Shown here in pieces: positions 50,048 to 59,992 of a DNA stretch of 61,345 nt. The translations under genes and the position numbers were made by a program. The notes under the pieces are model-generated. The model was not told the DNA's origin. It saw only the letters and a program-made list of their open reading frames with translations, and did no database searches. Origin of the DNA: Verrucomicrobiota bacterium (GTDB taxonomy: Bacteria; Verrucomicrobiota; Verrucomicrobiia; Chthoniobacterales; UBA10450). The first letter of the stretch is position 1, and every line of letters begins with the position of its first letter. The DNA is taken from contig QHRO01000247.1 of assembly GCA_003220155.1 (NCBI GenBank), forward strand, positions 1 through 61,345. Reading direction: 5' to 3'.

Positions 50048-51319
50048 TTAGGGGCTTGTCGGCACAACCCTTGGGATAAAGACAAACGGCGGAGGTCGCG
50101 GCAACTCAGGCGCTGGACCTTCGCCAGGAGCTTGCTCTTCCGCGGGGCCTTCCCCGGGAATTTCCTTGCTGAAATCTTTGGTATCCTTGGAATCGCGGAC
50201 GATCTTGTCGTCCGAACTGTTACCACTAGTATTTACCGCCAGCAGCCTCGCGTTGCTGGCCGGGCCGAAGACAGCAACTTCAGCCACAGAGAAATTTGCA
50301 ATCTGTGTGGACGGCGTCCATACCAGCATGACATAGCGACCGGTGGTTTCCTCGAAATCGATCGCAACACGACCGCTTCCATCATCACTGGAGCTGCCGA
50401 CTGTCTTAAATGTGGCGAGCCTCTGTGAGTCGATCCGCAAGGCTGACGCAGGATTTCCAGTGTTATCGGCCGGTAAGGCACCAAGCACATAAAATCTCAC
50501 AACCGCCGAGCCAGGAGTCGAGGACGTTGAAATGCGGTTAACCGACACGGAACGGCCCAGATCAATTATCGCGGCCGGAGCTGCGTCATTAGCGGCGAAT
50601 ACGTAAGTGGTGCCGGGCTGACCGTCGATCATGTTGTAGGCGAGCTTAAGATCATCTCCTGAGCTAACAAAAATCGTGCGGGCTTTCGCGTGCAGATCGG
50701 CAAGATTGTAACTGGCCAAGTCGCCGGCGCCTTGGTTTGCCGCAATTTTTCGTGCGCGTGGCATGGTGAAATCAGAAACGGCCGCGGCGGAATAAATTCC
50801 GAGGTTAGCGATGCGACCGGGGTTGCGCACATTAAAGGTCAGCCGAACATACTTTGCTTCAGCCGGGCCGATCCTGGCGGAGATCAGTCCACTTGAAAGT
50901 TCCTCTTGTCTGGCTTCGTGCCATTGTGGGCTCTCAGGCGAGAGTTTTGCGCTAGACGTGGCGATAGTAACCGCCCCCTTCGCCTCGTTGTTAAGGAATG
51001 CAACGCTGTCGATATTCTCGATTTTGGCGAGCGAGATCAGAAGTCTAGTTGTGCCAGGTCTGAGCGCGTAAACCGATGCCGGATCACCGGAAAGAAATGG
51101 AACCGAAGAGGAGGCATCGGACGGCACGTCGCTCTCGATTTGAGCGCCAAGATCAATCCGGGCCAGATTTTGCGGGTAGTTAGGAGCCTGCGTGACCGTC
51201 AGGGGCGGAACTTTTTGCAACACCAGGTCGGCGCCGCTTGCTGAGATCCCAATTCCCAGGCCAAGCAAAAAAGTTAAAGCGCGCAAAAAAGAGCGTCGCT
51301 TCGCCGCCATACCCCCCAT
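50048..51319 (-). CDS. Secreted protein with discoidin (F5/8 type C)-like domains
   Basis: 423 residues with a signal peptide (FLRALTFLLGLGIGISASG). Two beta-sandwich-like regions show discoidin features: EAKYVRLTFNVRNPGRIANL, and VSVNRISTSSTPGSAVVRFY with TGRYVMLVWTPSTQIANFSV and VAEVAVFG. The end is low complexity (EGPAEEQAPGEGPAPELPRP). Such domains bind sugars or surfaces. Exported and possibly surface attached; the partner is unknown. It stands alone on the minus strand. Confidence 0.75.
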   Translation of the reverse strand: MGGMAAKRRSFLRALTFLLGLGIGISASGADLVLQKVPPLTVTQAPNYPQNLARIDLGAQIESDVPSDASSSVPFLSGDPASVYALRPGTTRLLISLAKIENIDSVAFLNNEAKGAVTIATSSAKLSPESPQWHEARQEELSSGLISARIGPAEAKYVRLTFNVRNPGRIANLGIYSAAAVSDFTMPRARKIAANQGAGDLASYNLADLHAKARTIFVSSGDDLKLAYNMIDGQPGTTYVFAANDAAPAAIIDLGRSVSVNRISTSSTPGSAVVRFYVLGALPADNTGNPASALRIDSQRLATFKTVGSSSDDGSGRVAIDFEETTGRYVMLVWTPSTQIANFSVAEVAVFGPASNARLLAVNTSGNSSDDKIVRDSKDTKDFSKEIPGEGPAEEQAPGEGPAPELPRPPPFVFIPRVVPTSP

Positions 51320-51481
51320 TGAATAGCAACCTTATCCAATCCTCTCCCGCTATGCCAGGAAAAAACTCCCAGTCAGGTGCATCTGGCCTCGATGACGCCG
51401 AGCCGCAGTCACCGATCGCGGCTGCAGAATGTCGCATTATACCAGACGGACGGCGATCTACCAGATGCGGAAGCGCTTGAA

Positions 51482-52063
51482 TTACAGACCTGCGTATAAC
51501 GAGGTCGCTGTCGCTGCTCGATACTTTCGGCTACCGGCATAGGCGTAATAGGGTACGTAGGAGTTTTCCGGTATCTCATTCACCGCCCGAGCAACCCAAT
51601 TAATTGTTGGATCGAGGACGAAGGTTACAGATGCGCTTGTCCATTCAACCCAGGTGTGGGTCGAACGGCTGGTTGGGGCGCGTCTGCCTATAACCAGGCG
51701 CAGGTCCCACGCGCCGTTCTCTCGCATTCGTTGATAAAGCGCGACAGCCTTCCCCTTGCAATCTCCGGTTGGCTCGTGCGCCAGTTCACCCGGCGTCTTC
51801 CATTCCATGGAATAGCGATAGGGAATAGCGCGCAGCTCGCCGATCCAGTGGTTAACGAGAAGCAGCGATAAGTCCCCGCGCCGTGGCGGTACGGGTGTGC
51901 TCAGCACCGGCTGAATTCGGGCCATCTGATGATCGTAAGGGGTCCTTTTGGCGGAGAATAGGAGCGAGTTGGCAAAACAATTGGCAACGGAAAGGGCGGA
52001 AAAGACAGCAACCCAAACAAGAATCCGTCCGGGGGCGAATGGAACAATACTTACTATAACCAT
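51482..52063 (-). CDS. Transglutaminase-like cysteine peptidase
   Basis: 193 residues with an N-terminal hydrophobic segment (ILVWVAVFSALSVANCFA) as signal. The papain-like transglutaminase triad is visible in order: Cys in TGDCKGKAVALYQRM, His in STHTWVEWT, and Asp in FVLDPTINW. This fits bacterial transglutaminase-like cysteine proteinases (BTLCP), which process surface proteins. Start choice is uncertain, since upstream codons remain open. It is 84 bases from the TMTC-like paralogue 2, both on the minus strand. Confidence 0.8.
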   Translation of the reverse strand: MVIVSIVPFAPGRILVWVAVFSALSVANCFANSLLFSAKRTPYDHQMARIQPVLSTPVPPRRGDLSLLLVNHWIGELRAIPYRYSMEWKTPGELAHEPTGDCKGKAVALYQRMRENGAWDLRLVIGRRAPTSRSTHTWVEWTSASVTFVLDPTINWVARAVNEIPENSYVPYYAYAGSRKYRAATATSLYAGL

Positions 52064-52147
52064 CGTAGTTATGGTTCATATCAGCACTGTCCATGCCATT
52101 GCGTTCTTCGCACCCCTGCGCTTTTTCCTCGGGCCGCCCGGAACCTG

Positions 52148-54208
52148 TTACTGCTTAACGTCTTCGCGATACGGAAGACCAGCTTGGTAACCAGCAATCT
52201 CCTGCTGCAACGCCTTAGCAAGCGGGCTTTGCCGGTCTGTCAGCGATAGGGCGATTTGCCCCACTTCAACAGCCCTGCTGAATTGCCCTGCATTTGCATA
52301 TGCAGCGGCCAGCGTGCGCAGAACGGTGGCGTTGCCGCCGCCGGAAAGTTGATTGGCGCGTGTTGCCAGCTCCAGCGCCCTATCACGGTGTCGGATTGAT
52401 GCATCGGGATTGGTAGCCAATAACCAAGCCAGATTGTTCGCAGCAGCAACGGACTGCGGCGAGATCTCCAAGGCCTGTTCGTATTGCTTTATTGCCTCGG
52501 CTATTTGGCCTTTTTCATCGAAGGCAACCGCCAGGTTCGTGTGAGCGTCGGTATTTTGGGGCTGAATCGATACAGCAGCCCGGGAGTGAAAAACTGCGGC
52601 GTCGATTTCACCTTTCTCAAGAAAGATATGACCAAGAGCATAGTGGGCGATGAAGTAGTCAGGCCGAATTGCCAGGGCCTTTTTGTAATGAGCAATCGCG
52701 TCATCAACTCGTTCCTTTTGGGCAAGTGAGTTGCCGAGAGCAACCTGGGCATCTGGATCATTTGGCGCGATGGTTACAGCTCTCGTGCAATAAGCGATCG
52801 CTTCGTCTACCTCCCCTTTTTTGAGAAGAGCGGTGCCGAGATTGTAATCCGCGTCCCAAAAATCCGGCTGCAGATTCAAGGTTGTGCGGTAATGGCTAAC
52901 TGCTTCGTCGATTTCGCCTTTCTGAAAGAGAACAATTCCCAGATTGTTGTGAGCCATCCAACAGTTCGGATTTTTCGCTAGCGTCGTTCGCCAGAGCGCT
53001 TCGATGTCACCGTACATCGCGCTCTGTCGCCAAGTCAGCGCCCATAAGACTGCCGCCGCACATGCCGCCGCGCTCAAAATAAAGGGGCGAGCCCTGGTAA
53101 ACACGCCAGCCAGATTGGCTGTACCTGCCGAAAAGAGCGCAATCGGTGCGATGCAAGCCAGATATTGATAGTGGTCTGCGACAAACGTGTAGCGAAAGGT
53201 GTAGAGCATGATGAAGCCCAACACCGGACTGAGTGTCGCAACGAAGAAAACCGCTGCGACTTCAACCCCGCGCCCCAGGTACCGTCTGGCCAAGTAGATC
53301 GCGAAGCATAACGCGACACCTGCTAACAGCCATGTGTAATCCAATGCGCGTGTCGCCGCGATTGTCCATTTCGGGTAAATGAATATTAGATTCGACGGGC
53401 ACAGTAATTTGCCGAGATAAAACCAAACGGCGTGGCTAGCGACGAGAGTACGTTCGAGAGAACTCAATGCGAAAAGCGGGCCGTGCGTGCCCTGGTGGTA
53501 TCGTTCCCACCAGACTGCCACTAATCCCATGCTGAATCCCAGGATTAGGAATGGAAGGATCTGTATTAGCCGTCGCTTGCCGATGGGCTTCTTCTGCAAC
53601 CACAAAATCAAGAGCAGCGCTGCGGGCAATGTGCAGGCCGTTGTCTTAGCCGAAAGGGCCAACGCATAAAGGATCATTGCCAGCACATAAAAGCGCCACG
53701 GCCGCCTCGTCGATTCATCAGTAAACGCAATCCACGCAAACAGCGTGAGCAAAAAGAAAAACCCCATCAGGACATTTTTTCGCTCTGTGATCCATGCGAC
53801 CGACTCCACCTGGACAGGATGCAAAGCGAAAATTGCCGCTGCCAGCCAGGCACCGGGCAGTTTCAAACGCGCCAACAAGCGCCAGACTAGCAGGGCATTG
53901 GCAACATGAAGAAAAATGTTAGTCCAGTGATAGCCGGATGGGTTCAGCCCCCAGAGGGCTCGTTCGATTCGGAAGCTCGTGTAGGTGAGAGGAAAATATT
54001 GCGACGGGGAATCGAAGGAGAGCCAAATTCGGCGCAAACCATTTGGCGCAGTCAACAGTTCGTTATTCGTAATATAAGCATCGTCATCCCAAAGGAAGCC
54101 GCCATTCCAAGCCGGCCGGTAGGCCATAATTGTGGCAGCCGCCAGGCTGAGGACGAACAGCGCCGGCAACACACGTAAATTAGACCGCCCCTTAGCTACA
54201 CTCTGCAC
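52148..54208 (-). CDS. TMTC-like membrane GT-C/TPR protein, paralogue 2
   Basis: 686 residues from GTG 54208. It has the GT-C start (FLWDDDAYITNNELLTAPNG), HVANALLVWRLLARLK, and FALHPVQVESVAWITERKNV; 10 or so membrane helices extend to about residue 420, and TPRs follow (AHNNLGIVLFQKGEIDEAVS, AHYALGHIFLEKGEIDAAVF, AANNLAWLLATNPDASIRHR), ending IAGYQAGLPYREDV. It is the most divergent of the four copies and the only one on the minus strand. Eukaryotic TMTC1-4 have the same layout and transfer mannose; activity here is inference. It is intact. Confidence 0.85.
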   Translation of the reverse strand: MQSVAKGRSNLRVLPALFVLSLAAATIMAYRPAWNGGFLWDDDAYITNNELLTAPNGLRRIWLSFDSPSQYFPLTYTSFRIERALWGLNPSGYHWTNIFLHVANALLVWRLLARLKLPGAWLAAAIFALHPVQVESVAWITERKNVLMGFFFLLTLFAWIAFTDESTRRPWRFYVLAMILYALALSAKTTACTLPAALLLILWLQKKPIGKRRLIQILPFLILGFSMGLVAVWWERYHQGTHGPLFALSSLERTLVASHAVWFYLGKLLCPSNLIFIYPKWTIAATRALDYTWLLAGVALCFAIYLARRYLGRGVEVAAVFFVATLSPVLGFIMLYTFRYTFVADHYQYLACIAPIALFSAGTANLAGVFTRARPFILSAAACAAAVLWALTWRQSAMYGDIEALWRTTLAKNPNCWMAHNNLGIVLFQKGEIDEAVSHYRTTLNLQPDFWDADYNLGTALLKKGEVDEAIAYCTRAVTIAPNDPDAQVALGNSLAQKERVDDAIAHYKKALAIRPDYFIAHYALGHIFLEKGEIDAAVFHSRAAVSIQPQNTDAHTNLAVAFDEKGQIAEAIKQYEQALEISPQSVAAANNLAWLLATNPDASIRHRDRALELATRANQLSGGGNATVLRTLAAAYANAGQFSRAVEVGQIALSLTDRQSPLAKALQQEIAGYQAGLPYREDVKQ

Positions 54209-54378
54209 ATTATCCTTGGTAAAGACGGGTTGAACCTAGCCTGGCCTGTCAGTGGACCCTCATAGCGCCAACTACTCAAGCGCGAAGTCCGGCATAGGAC
54301 GAATATTGAAACGATGTTGATGATAACGCAATCCTGTGGCAAATCGCTGCCGGCGGCTGTGACTGTCAATAATTCGGT

Positions 54379-55980
54379 GTGAAGAACAATCTCGCCAGCA
54401 AGGGAAAAATCGGCCGCCTTGCATTGATTCTGTCTTTGCTCGTAATCGCCCTCATCATCCTGATTCGACTCCGACTGCTGCGGATCCCGCTCGAGCGCGA
54501 TGAAGGAGAATACGCTTACGCTGGCCAACTCATGCTGCAGGGTATCCCGCCGTATACGCTGGCCTACAATATGAAATTTCCGGGAATCTATGTCGCTTAT
54601 GCGGTGGTTATGGCTGTCTTCGGGCAAACGATCACTGGAATTCACCTGGGTCTACTCCTGATAAACTTCGCAACGATCGCGCTCATCTTTTTTTTGGCTC
54701 GCCGATTGGCAAATGAAACTGCGGGAAGTGTCGCAGCGGTGAGCTACGCCGTCCTCTCTGCCAGTCCGTCAGTCCTTGGATTGGCTGCTCATGCTACTCA
54801 TTTTGTCATGCTACCCGTTGTGGCCGGCGCATTTCTCTTGTTGGGCCCGCAGTCGAGCAAACGACTTCTCGCCAGCGGATTGTTGTTTGGGGTCGGCCTA
54901 TTGATGAAGCAGCCAGCTTGTTTCTTTATTTTGTTTGGCGCGGTCTATCTTTTCATCCGCGATCTTCGTGGCGGCCGCGATTTAAAACAAGCTGCTCTGA
55001 GAAACCTTCTATTCAACAGCGCTGCCATTCTTCCCTTAGCTATCGCTTGTCTGCTTTTGTGGCACGCCGGCGTCTTCAATAAGTTTTGGTTTTGGACAAT
55101 CGATTACGCCCGCCAATATGGCAGCCAGGTTCTCGTCACCCAGGCGCCGCAGCTTTTCTTTCCCAGCATAAAGGAAGTGATTGGAGCTGGCTGGGCACTC
55201 TGGATGATGGCTGGAATTGGAATAGTTGCCGGAGTGTGGGACCGGCGAATGCGCGCGAGCACAATTTTTCTGCTCGCCTTCCTGTTCTTCTCAGCATTGG
55301 CGCTATGCCCGGGATTTTATTTCCGGTACCACTATTTCATCCTGATTTTGCCAGCAATTTCGCTCCTAGTCGGCGTTGCAATCAGCAAGATGTCGGATCT
55401 TCTGTCCGATCGGATGATGGCCGTTAGATTCCTTCCCCTTCTTCTGTTTGGCGCAGCTCTAAGCTTGCCGATTTTTAAAGACAAAAAATTCTTTTTCGCG
55501 GCTTCTCCAGTTGAAGCGTGCCAAATGGTTTACCCCGAAGGTCCATTTCAGGAATCCGTCAGGATTGCCGAATACGTCCGTGACCATACATCTCCGCATG
55601 ACACCATCGCAGTGTTAGGGTCGGAGCCGCAGATTTATTTCTATGCACAACGGCATTCTGCAACCGGCTACGTTTATACGTACGGCTTAATGGAAGCGCA
55701 AAAATATGCGCGACAGATGCAGGAAGAGATGATCCGCGAGATCGAAGGCGCACGTCCAAAATATCTCATCTCCGTGATCACGAACGACTCCTGGTTGCAG
55801 CGGCCCCAGTCTGATCGACTGATCTTCAGTTGGGCAAATGAATACACCGCGCAACATTACGCCGTAGCCGGTTTTGTGAACATGGTGGCGCCAGGGCGGA
55901 CAGATTATTACTTCACGAATATTCCGCAAGCAGTGCCGGAGCTCGGCAATTACATTTTGATTTACGAAAGGAAATCCTAG
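54379..55980 (+). CDS. GT39/ArnT-type membrane glycosyltransferase
   Basis: 533 residues from GTG 54379. The catalytic loop LERDEGEYAYAGQL after the first helix is the PMT/ArnT-type acidic motif, followed by about ten membrane helices (ALIFFLARRLANETAGSVAA, LLIKQ-like LLMKQPACFFILFG, FFSALALCPGFYF) and a soluble C-terminal domain (TIAVLGSEPQIYFYAQRHSA). It uses a polyprenyl-phosphate sugar to modify lipids or proteins in the periplasm. It is divergent from TMTC-like paralogue 2, with a 170-base gap in which I see no gene. Confidence 0.88.
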   Translation: MKNNLASKGKIGRLALILSLLVIALIILIRLRLLRIPLERDEGEYAYAGQLMLQGIPPYTLAYNMKFPGIYVAYAVVMAVFGQTITGIHLGLLLINFATIALIFFLARRLANETAGSVAAVSYAVLSASPSVLGLAAHATHFVMLPVVAGAFLLLGPQSSKRLLASGLLFGVGLLMKQPACFFILFGAVYLFIRDLRGGRDLKQAALRNLLFNSAAILPLAIACLLLWHAGVFNKFWFWTIDYARQYGSQVLVTQAPQLFFPSIKEVIGAGWALWMMAGIGIVAGVWDRRMRASTIFLLAFLFFSALALCPGFYFRYHYFILILPAISLLVGVAISKMSDLLSDRMMAVRFLPLLLFGAALSLPIFKDKKFFFAASPVEACQMVYPEGPFQESVRIAEYVRDHTSPHDTIAVLGSEPQIYFYAQRHSATGYVYTYGLMEAQKYARQMQEEMIREIEGARPKYLISVITNDSWLQRPQSDRLIFSWANEYTAQHYAVAGFVNMVAPGRTDYYFTNIPQAVPELGNYILIYERKS

Positions 55981-56223
55981 CAGTCGCTCGAGGCAAATCG
56001 AGGAATGACGACAATGACGAAAACCGAATTACAAATGACGGCGACAATGAGGATGCTCGAATACGCAAAGCACGCGCAGCAGCGTCCGCTCTTTCGTTTT
56101 GTGATTTGGATTTCGTTTGTCATGCGTCAATCATGCTTAGTCATTCTCTTTCACTCCTCCCTTATTGGCCATTTGGCCTTCGTCATTTTCTCCAAGATTA
56201 GCGCAACGGAGCAAGTTTGAAGC
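55981..56223. repeat. Intergenic region with family H-type repeat remnants
   Basis: 243 bases without a gene. It holds AATGACGACAATGACGAAAA and CAAATGACGGCGACAATGAG on the left and TTCGTCATTTTC on the right, relatives of the palindrome at 8554 but decayed. A promoter for paralogue 3 may lie near 56190; no clear box seen. Confidence 0.5.
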
Positions 56224-58167
56224 ATGCACCAGCGCGGAGCTCAATCGACAGGCCGTCCTAAAATCAGCCGCCGCTGGTTGCGTCTCGGCATTTGCATTAG
56301 TCTGGCCGTGCTCACGTGGGTTGTCTTTGGACAGCTGCTCCAGGACGACTTTATTAACTATGATGACCCACGTTACGTTTACGAAAATACCAACATAACC
56401 AAGGGCCTTACCATTGGCGGTATAGCCTGGGCATTTACCCATATTCATTCGATGAATTGGCATCCGCTGACGACGATCTCGCACATGCTTGACTGCCAGC
56501 TGTATGGTCTTAAGCCCGGCGCCCATCACTTTACGAATGTCTTGTTACACTCAATTGTGGCGATCCTGCTTTTGCTCGTGCTGCAGCGGATGACCGGTGG
56601 TCCGAGCGGGACTGGCAGTATTTGGCGGAGCGCATTTGTTGCAGCGGTATTCGCAATTCATCCGTTGCGTGTGGAATCTGTCGCGTGGATAGCGGAGCGA
56701 AAGGACGTGCTGAGCGGTGTTTTCTTTATGCTCACACTGCTCACCTATTTCCGTTACGTGCGCGTGCGCTCGATCGGCCACTATTTGACGGTGCTATTCA
56801 TGTTTGCCCTTGGTTTGATGTGCAAGCCGATGCTGGTCACCCTGCCATTCGTGCTGCTAGTTCTGGATTACTGGCCGCTCGGTAGAATCAGAGGTCAGAA
56901 GTCAGACGTCAGCGGTCATGAAAATTTAGTTATGCTGGTCGTGGAGAAAATTCCACTCGTTGGGCTCTCCGCAATCTCCAGCGTCGTGACATTTCTTGCC
57001 CAGCGAGGTGCGGTCGGCTGGACCGAGCAGTTGCCGGTGTTGGCCCGAATCAACAACGCCGTGGTGACATACGCCGCCTATATGTGGCAGATGCTCTGGC
57101 CGGTGAAGCTAGCGGTGTTCTACCCTCACCCGGAAAGTCGACTACCGCTTTGGGAAATCATCCTATGTCTTTTACTTCTAATTGGCATTACGGCGGCGGC
57201 GGTCGTTCTGCGAAAGTCGCGGCCCTACTTCATCACCGGTTGGCTGTGGTACCTGGGGATGCTTGTGCCGGTGATCGGATTAGTGCAAGTCGGCTGGCAG
57301 GGCCGGGCCGACCGATATACCTACCTACCACAAATCGGCCTTTACATAGCGATCACCTGGGGTATTGCCGATGTCACGGCGGCTTGGCGTTGGCAACGTG
57401 AAATTTTAACTGCCGGCACTGCAATTGTGGTTGGTCTCTTGAGTTGGCGCGCCTCGGTTCAAGCGTCTTACTGGCGCGATAGCGAGACGCTGTTTACTCA
57501 TGCGCTTGCAGTCACCTCAAACAATGATGTTGCCGAAAATAACCTCGGCATCGTCTTTTTGCAAAAAGGTAACCTGGACGAAGCCATCTCTCTGCTGCAA
57601 GCCGCCGTGGATCTTCGCCCCGAAAATAGCCCTGCCCATGAGAATCTTGCCAAGGCCCTTCTTCAAAAGGGACAGGTGACCGATGCGTTGGTTCACTATC
57701 GCAGATTACTCGAGCTACAGCCAGACAACATAGAGGTGCACAATATTGTGGGCACGGTCCTGATCCAGCAGGGTCAAGCCCGGGAGGCGGTCGAAGAATG
57801 GCAGAAGGTCCTGGCTATTCAGCCCGACAACGGAAACGCCATGAGCAACCTCGCGTGGGTATTTGCAACTTCGCCAGACGACTCGCTTCGAGACCGTGCG
57901 AAAGCCGTCCAACTGGCCGAGCAGGCCATGCGCATTTCCGGCGGCAGAATCCCGATAATCTTCCGCACATTAGCAGCGGCCTATGCTGAGAATGGCCGGT
58001 TCTCTGAGGCAATTCAAACAGCGCAGCGCGGCATTGAATTAGCCAATAGCCGGGGTAACTCTGGTTTAGCTACCGAGCTCCAAAGCAATATTGTCCTTTA
58101 CCAAGAACGGCAGCCGTTGAGGGACCCTAGTTTAACAAATGGCAGTTCGTCGCCTCACGGTGAATAA
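56224..58167 (+). CDS. TMTC-like membrane GT-C/TPR protein, paralogue 3
   Basis: 647 residues, complete. The GT-C motif FINYDDPRYVYENTNI is followed by SMNWHPLTTISHMLDCQLYG, HHFTNVLLHSIVAILLLLVL, and AIHPLRVESVAWIAERKDVL; membrane helices run to about residue 420, then TPRs (AENNLGIVFLQKGNLDEAIS, VHNIVGTVLIQQGQAREAVE, MSNLAWVFATSPDDSLRDRA) and the C-terminal motif LQSNIVLYQERQPLRD. A CAGAGGTCAGAAGTCAGACG-like simple repeat lies in the loop before VVEKIPLVG. Its stop lies 28 bases inside the next paralogue, so they form a pair. Confidence 0.88.
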   Translation: MHQRGAQSTGRPKISRRWLRLGICISLAVLTWVVFGQLLQDDFINYDDPRYVYENTNITKGLTIGGIAWAFTHIHSMNWHPLTTISHMLDCQLYGLKPGAHHFTNVLLHSIVAILLLLVLQRMTGGPSGTGSIWRSAFVAAVFAIHPLRVESVAWIAERKDVLSGVFFMLTLLTYFRYVRVRSIGHYLTVLFMFALGLMCKPMLVTLPFVLLVLDYWPLGRIRGQKSDVSGHENLVMLVVEKIPLVGLSAISSVVTFLAQRGAVGWTEQLPVLARINNAVVTYAAYMWQMLWPVKLAVFYPHPESRLPLWEIILCLLLLIGITAAAVVLRKSRPYFITGWLWYLGMLVPVIGLVQVGWQGRADRYTYLPQIGLYIAITWGIADVTAAWRWQREILTAGTAIVVGLLSWRASVQASYWRDSETLFTHALAVTSNNDVAENNLGIVFLQKGNLDEAISLLQAAVDLRPENSPAHENLAKALLQKGQVTDALVHYRRLLELQPDNIEVHNIVGTVLIQQGQAREAVEEWQKVLAIQPDNGNAMSNLAWVFATSPDDSLRDRAKAVQLAEQAMRISGGRIPIIFRTLAAAYAENGRFSEAIQTAQRGIELANSRGNSGLATELQSNIVLYQERQPLRDPSLTNGSSSPHGE

Positions 58168-59992
58168 CAACAAGCGGCAGTCTGGCCACGGTCAGGGATT
58201 ACTAAGAGGTGTTCGCAGTCGTAGTTTAACTATCATTATATATTTGTTTCTTGCCGCAATCAGCGTGACCGTATTCGGTCAAACAATCCGCTATGATTTC
58301 GTTAATTTCGACGATGACTTATACGTCTATGACACTCCCGGGGTTTCGAAAGGACTAACGATTAATGGGATACTGGCCGCATTTACTCACCCGCACGCGC
58401 ATAACTGGCACCCGTTAACTACTATCTCGCACATGCTGGACTGCCAGCTGTATGGATTGAACGCTGGCGGCCATCATTTCACTAACGTTTTATTGCATAC
58501 AATTGTCGTGCTCCTGCTCTTTAGGGTGCTGCGGCAGATGAGCGGCGCAGTATGGCAAAGCGCGATCGTCACAGCATTATTCGCAGTTCACCCGCTGCAT
58601 GTCGAGTCAGTAGCGTGGGTGAGCGAACGAAAAGATATGCTTAGCGGCGTATTCTTTCTGCTTACGATCGATGCATATGTTCGATACGCACGCGGTCCCT
58701 CACCCTGGCGCTACTTCGTTGTCGCTGCCCTGCTCGCCTTAGGGCTTTGCTCGAAGCCAATGCTGGTGACTGTGCCGTTTGTCCTTTTGCTTCTGGATTA
58801 CTGGCCGTTGCGTCGTTTTGAACAGCCCTCTTTGCCCTCGGGCAAGGGCAAGATCTCACAATGGTGGAATAAAAAACCGGTAATGCCACGTCTGCTGCTC
58901 GAGAAAATTCCACTGCTGGCCCTCTCCACCGGCTCATGTGTCGTTACGTTCATTGTGCAGAAGCAAACTGCTGGTGCGATCGAGCCGTTACCTTTCCGCT
59001 GGCGAATTGAAAACGCATTCGCAAGTTACGTGACTTACCTGTGGAAAACGTTCTGGCCGACGCGCCTGGCCGTCTTCTATCCTCATCCAAACAATAGTCA
59101 GCCAGTTTGGGAAATTATTCTCGCGATCGGACTTCTCGTTGCAATCACGGCAGCGGTAATCGTCTTACGGCGCGAACGGCCTTACCTCTTCACCGGATGG
59201 CTGTGGTATCTCGGCATGCTAGTGCCGGTCATCGGTGTTGTTCAGGTGGGAGAGCAGGGCCATGCCGACCGCTATACCTACCTTCCGCAAATTGGTCTAT
59301 TTCTTCTGGTCGTCTGGACTGTCGCCGATATTTCAGGCTTTTCACGGTTGACGCGGCGGTTTGTCACCGTCGCTGCGGTCGCGATTATCATTGCCTTGGG
59401 TTGGTGTGCATTACTTCAGACGAAGTATTGGAGGAACAGCGAAACTCTTTGGACGCACACTCTTGCCGTCACTTCGAACAACGATGTTGCCCACAATAAT
59501 CTTGGGTTCCTTTGCGTGCACCGCGGTGAGCTGGACAAAGCGATCTCGCATTTTGAGGCTGCGCTAAAGATCAGGTTGAACAAGGTGCAAACGCACTACA
59601 ATCTGGGTTCGGCGTTTGTTCGAACCAATTTGGGCAACGCTCTGGCCCGAAAAGGACAATTCGATGAAGCCATCGTTCACTATCAGGAAGCAATAAAGCT
59701 GCAGCCTGACTACGCCGACGCCTACTACAACCTTGGCCATGCGCTTCTGGCAAAAGGCCGCGTCGATGAAGCGATCCCACAATGGGAAAAGGCCCTGGCA
59801 ATACAACCGAATGATGCCGATGCCCAGACGAGCCTTGGTAATGCTCTTCTGCAACGAGGTTCGCTCAGGGAGGCAATCACTCATTACGAAAAGGCGTTGG
59901 AACTAGTTCCACAGGATGCCAACCCTCGCAATAACATCGCCTGGGTCCTGGCGACATCTGGCCGAAGTAGCGGCGGCGCTTTCAGGTGGTAG
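58139..59992 (+). CDS. TMTC-like membrane GT-C/TPR protein, paralogue 4 (3' end frameshifted)
   Basis: 617 codons from ATG 58139 (or GTG 58160), overlapping paralogue 3. It has FVNFDDDLYVYDTPGV, HNWHPLTTISHMLDCQLYGL and AVHPLHVESVAWVSERKDML, then TPRs (AYYNLGHALLAKGRVDEAIP). After NNIAWVLATS the frame turns to GRSSGGAFRW and stops, while the next frame continues AEVAAALSGGREPRFLRTLA. Compared with paralogue 3, about 14 residues (its PDDSLRDRAKAVQL) are absent at the join, so a short out-of-frame deletion removed the last TPR and the C-terminal motif. The catalytic part is intact and the truncated protein could still work. Confidence 0.85.
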   Translation: MAVRRLTVNNNKRQSGHGQGLLRGVRSRSLTIIIYLFLAAISVTVFGQTIRYDFVNFDDDLYVYDTPGVSKGLTINGILAAFTHPHAHNWHPLTTISHMLDCQLYGLNAGGHHFTNVLLHTIVVLLLFRVLRQMSGAVWQSAIVTALFAVHPLHVESVAWVSERKDMLSGVFFLLTIDAYVRYARGPSPWRYFVVAALLALGLCSKPMLVTVPFVLLLLDYWPLRRFEQPSLPSGKGKISQWWNKKPVMPRLLLEKIPLLALSTGSCVVTFIVQKQTAGAIEPLPFRWRIENAFASYVTYLWKTFWPTRLAVFYPHPNNSQPVWEIILAIGLLVAITAAVIVLRRERPYLFTGWLWYLGMLVPVIGVVQVGEQGHADRYTYLPQIGLFLLVVWTVADISGFSRLTRRFVTVAAVAIIIALGWCALLQTKYWRNSETLWTHTLAVTSNNDVAHNNLGFLCVHRGELDKAISHFEAALKIRLNKVQTHYNLGSAFVRTNLGNALARKGQFDEAIVHYQEAIKLQPDYADAYYNLGHALLAKGRVDEAIPQWEKALAIQPNDADAQTSLGNALLQRGSLREAITHYEKALELVPQDANPRNNIAWVLATSGRSSGGAFRW

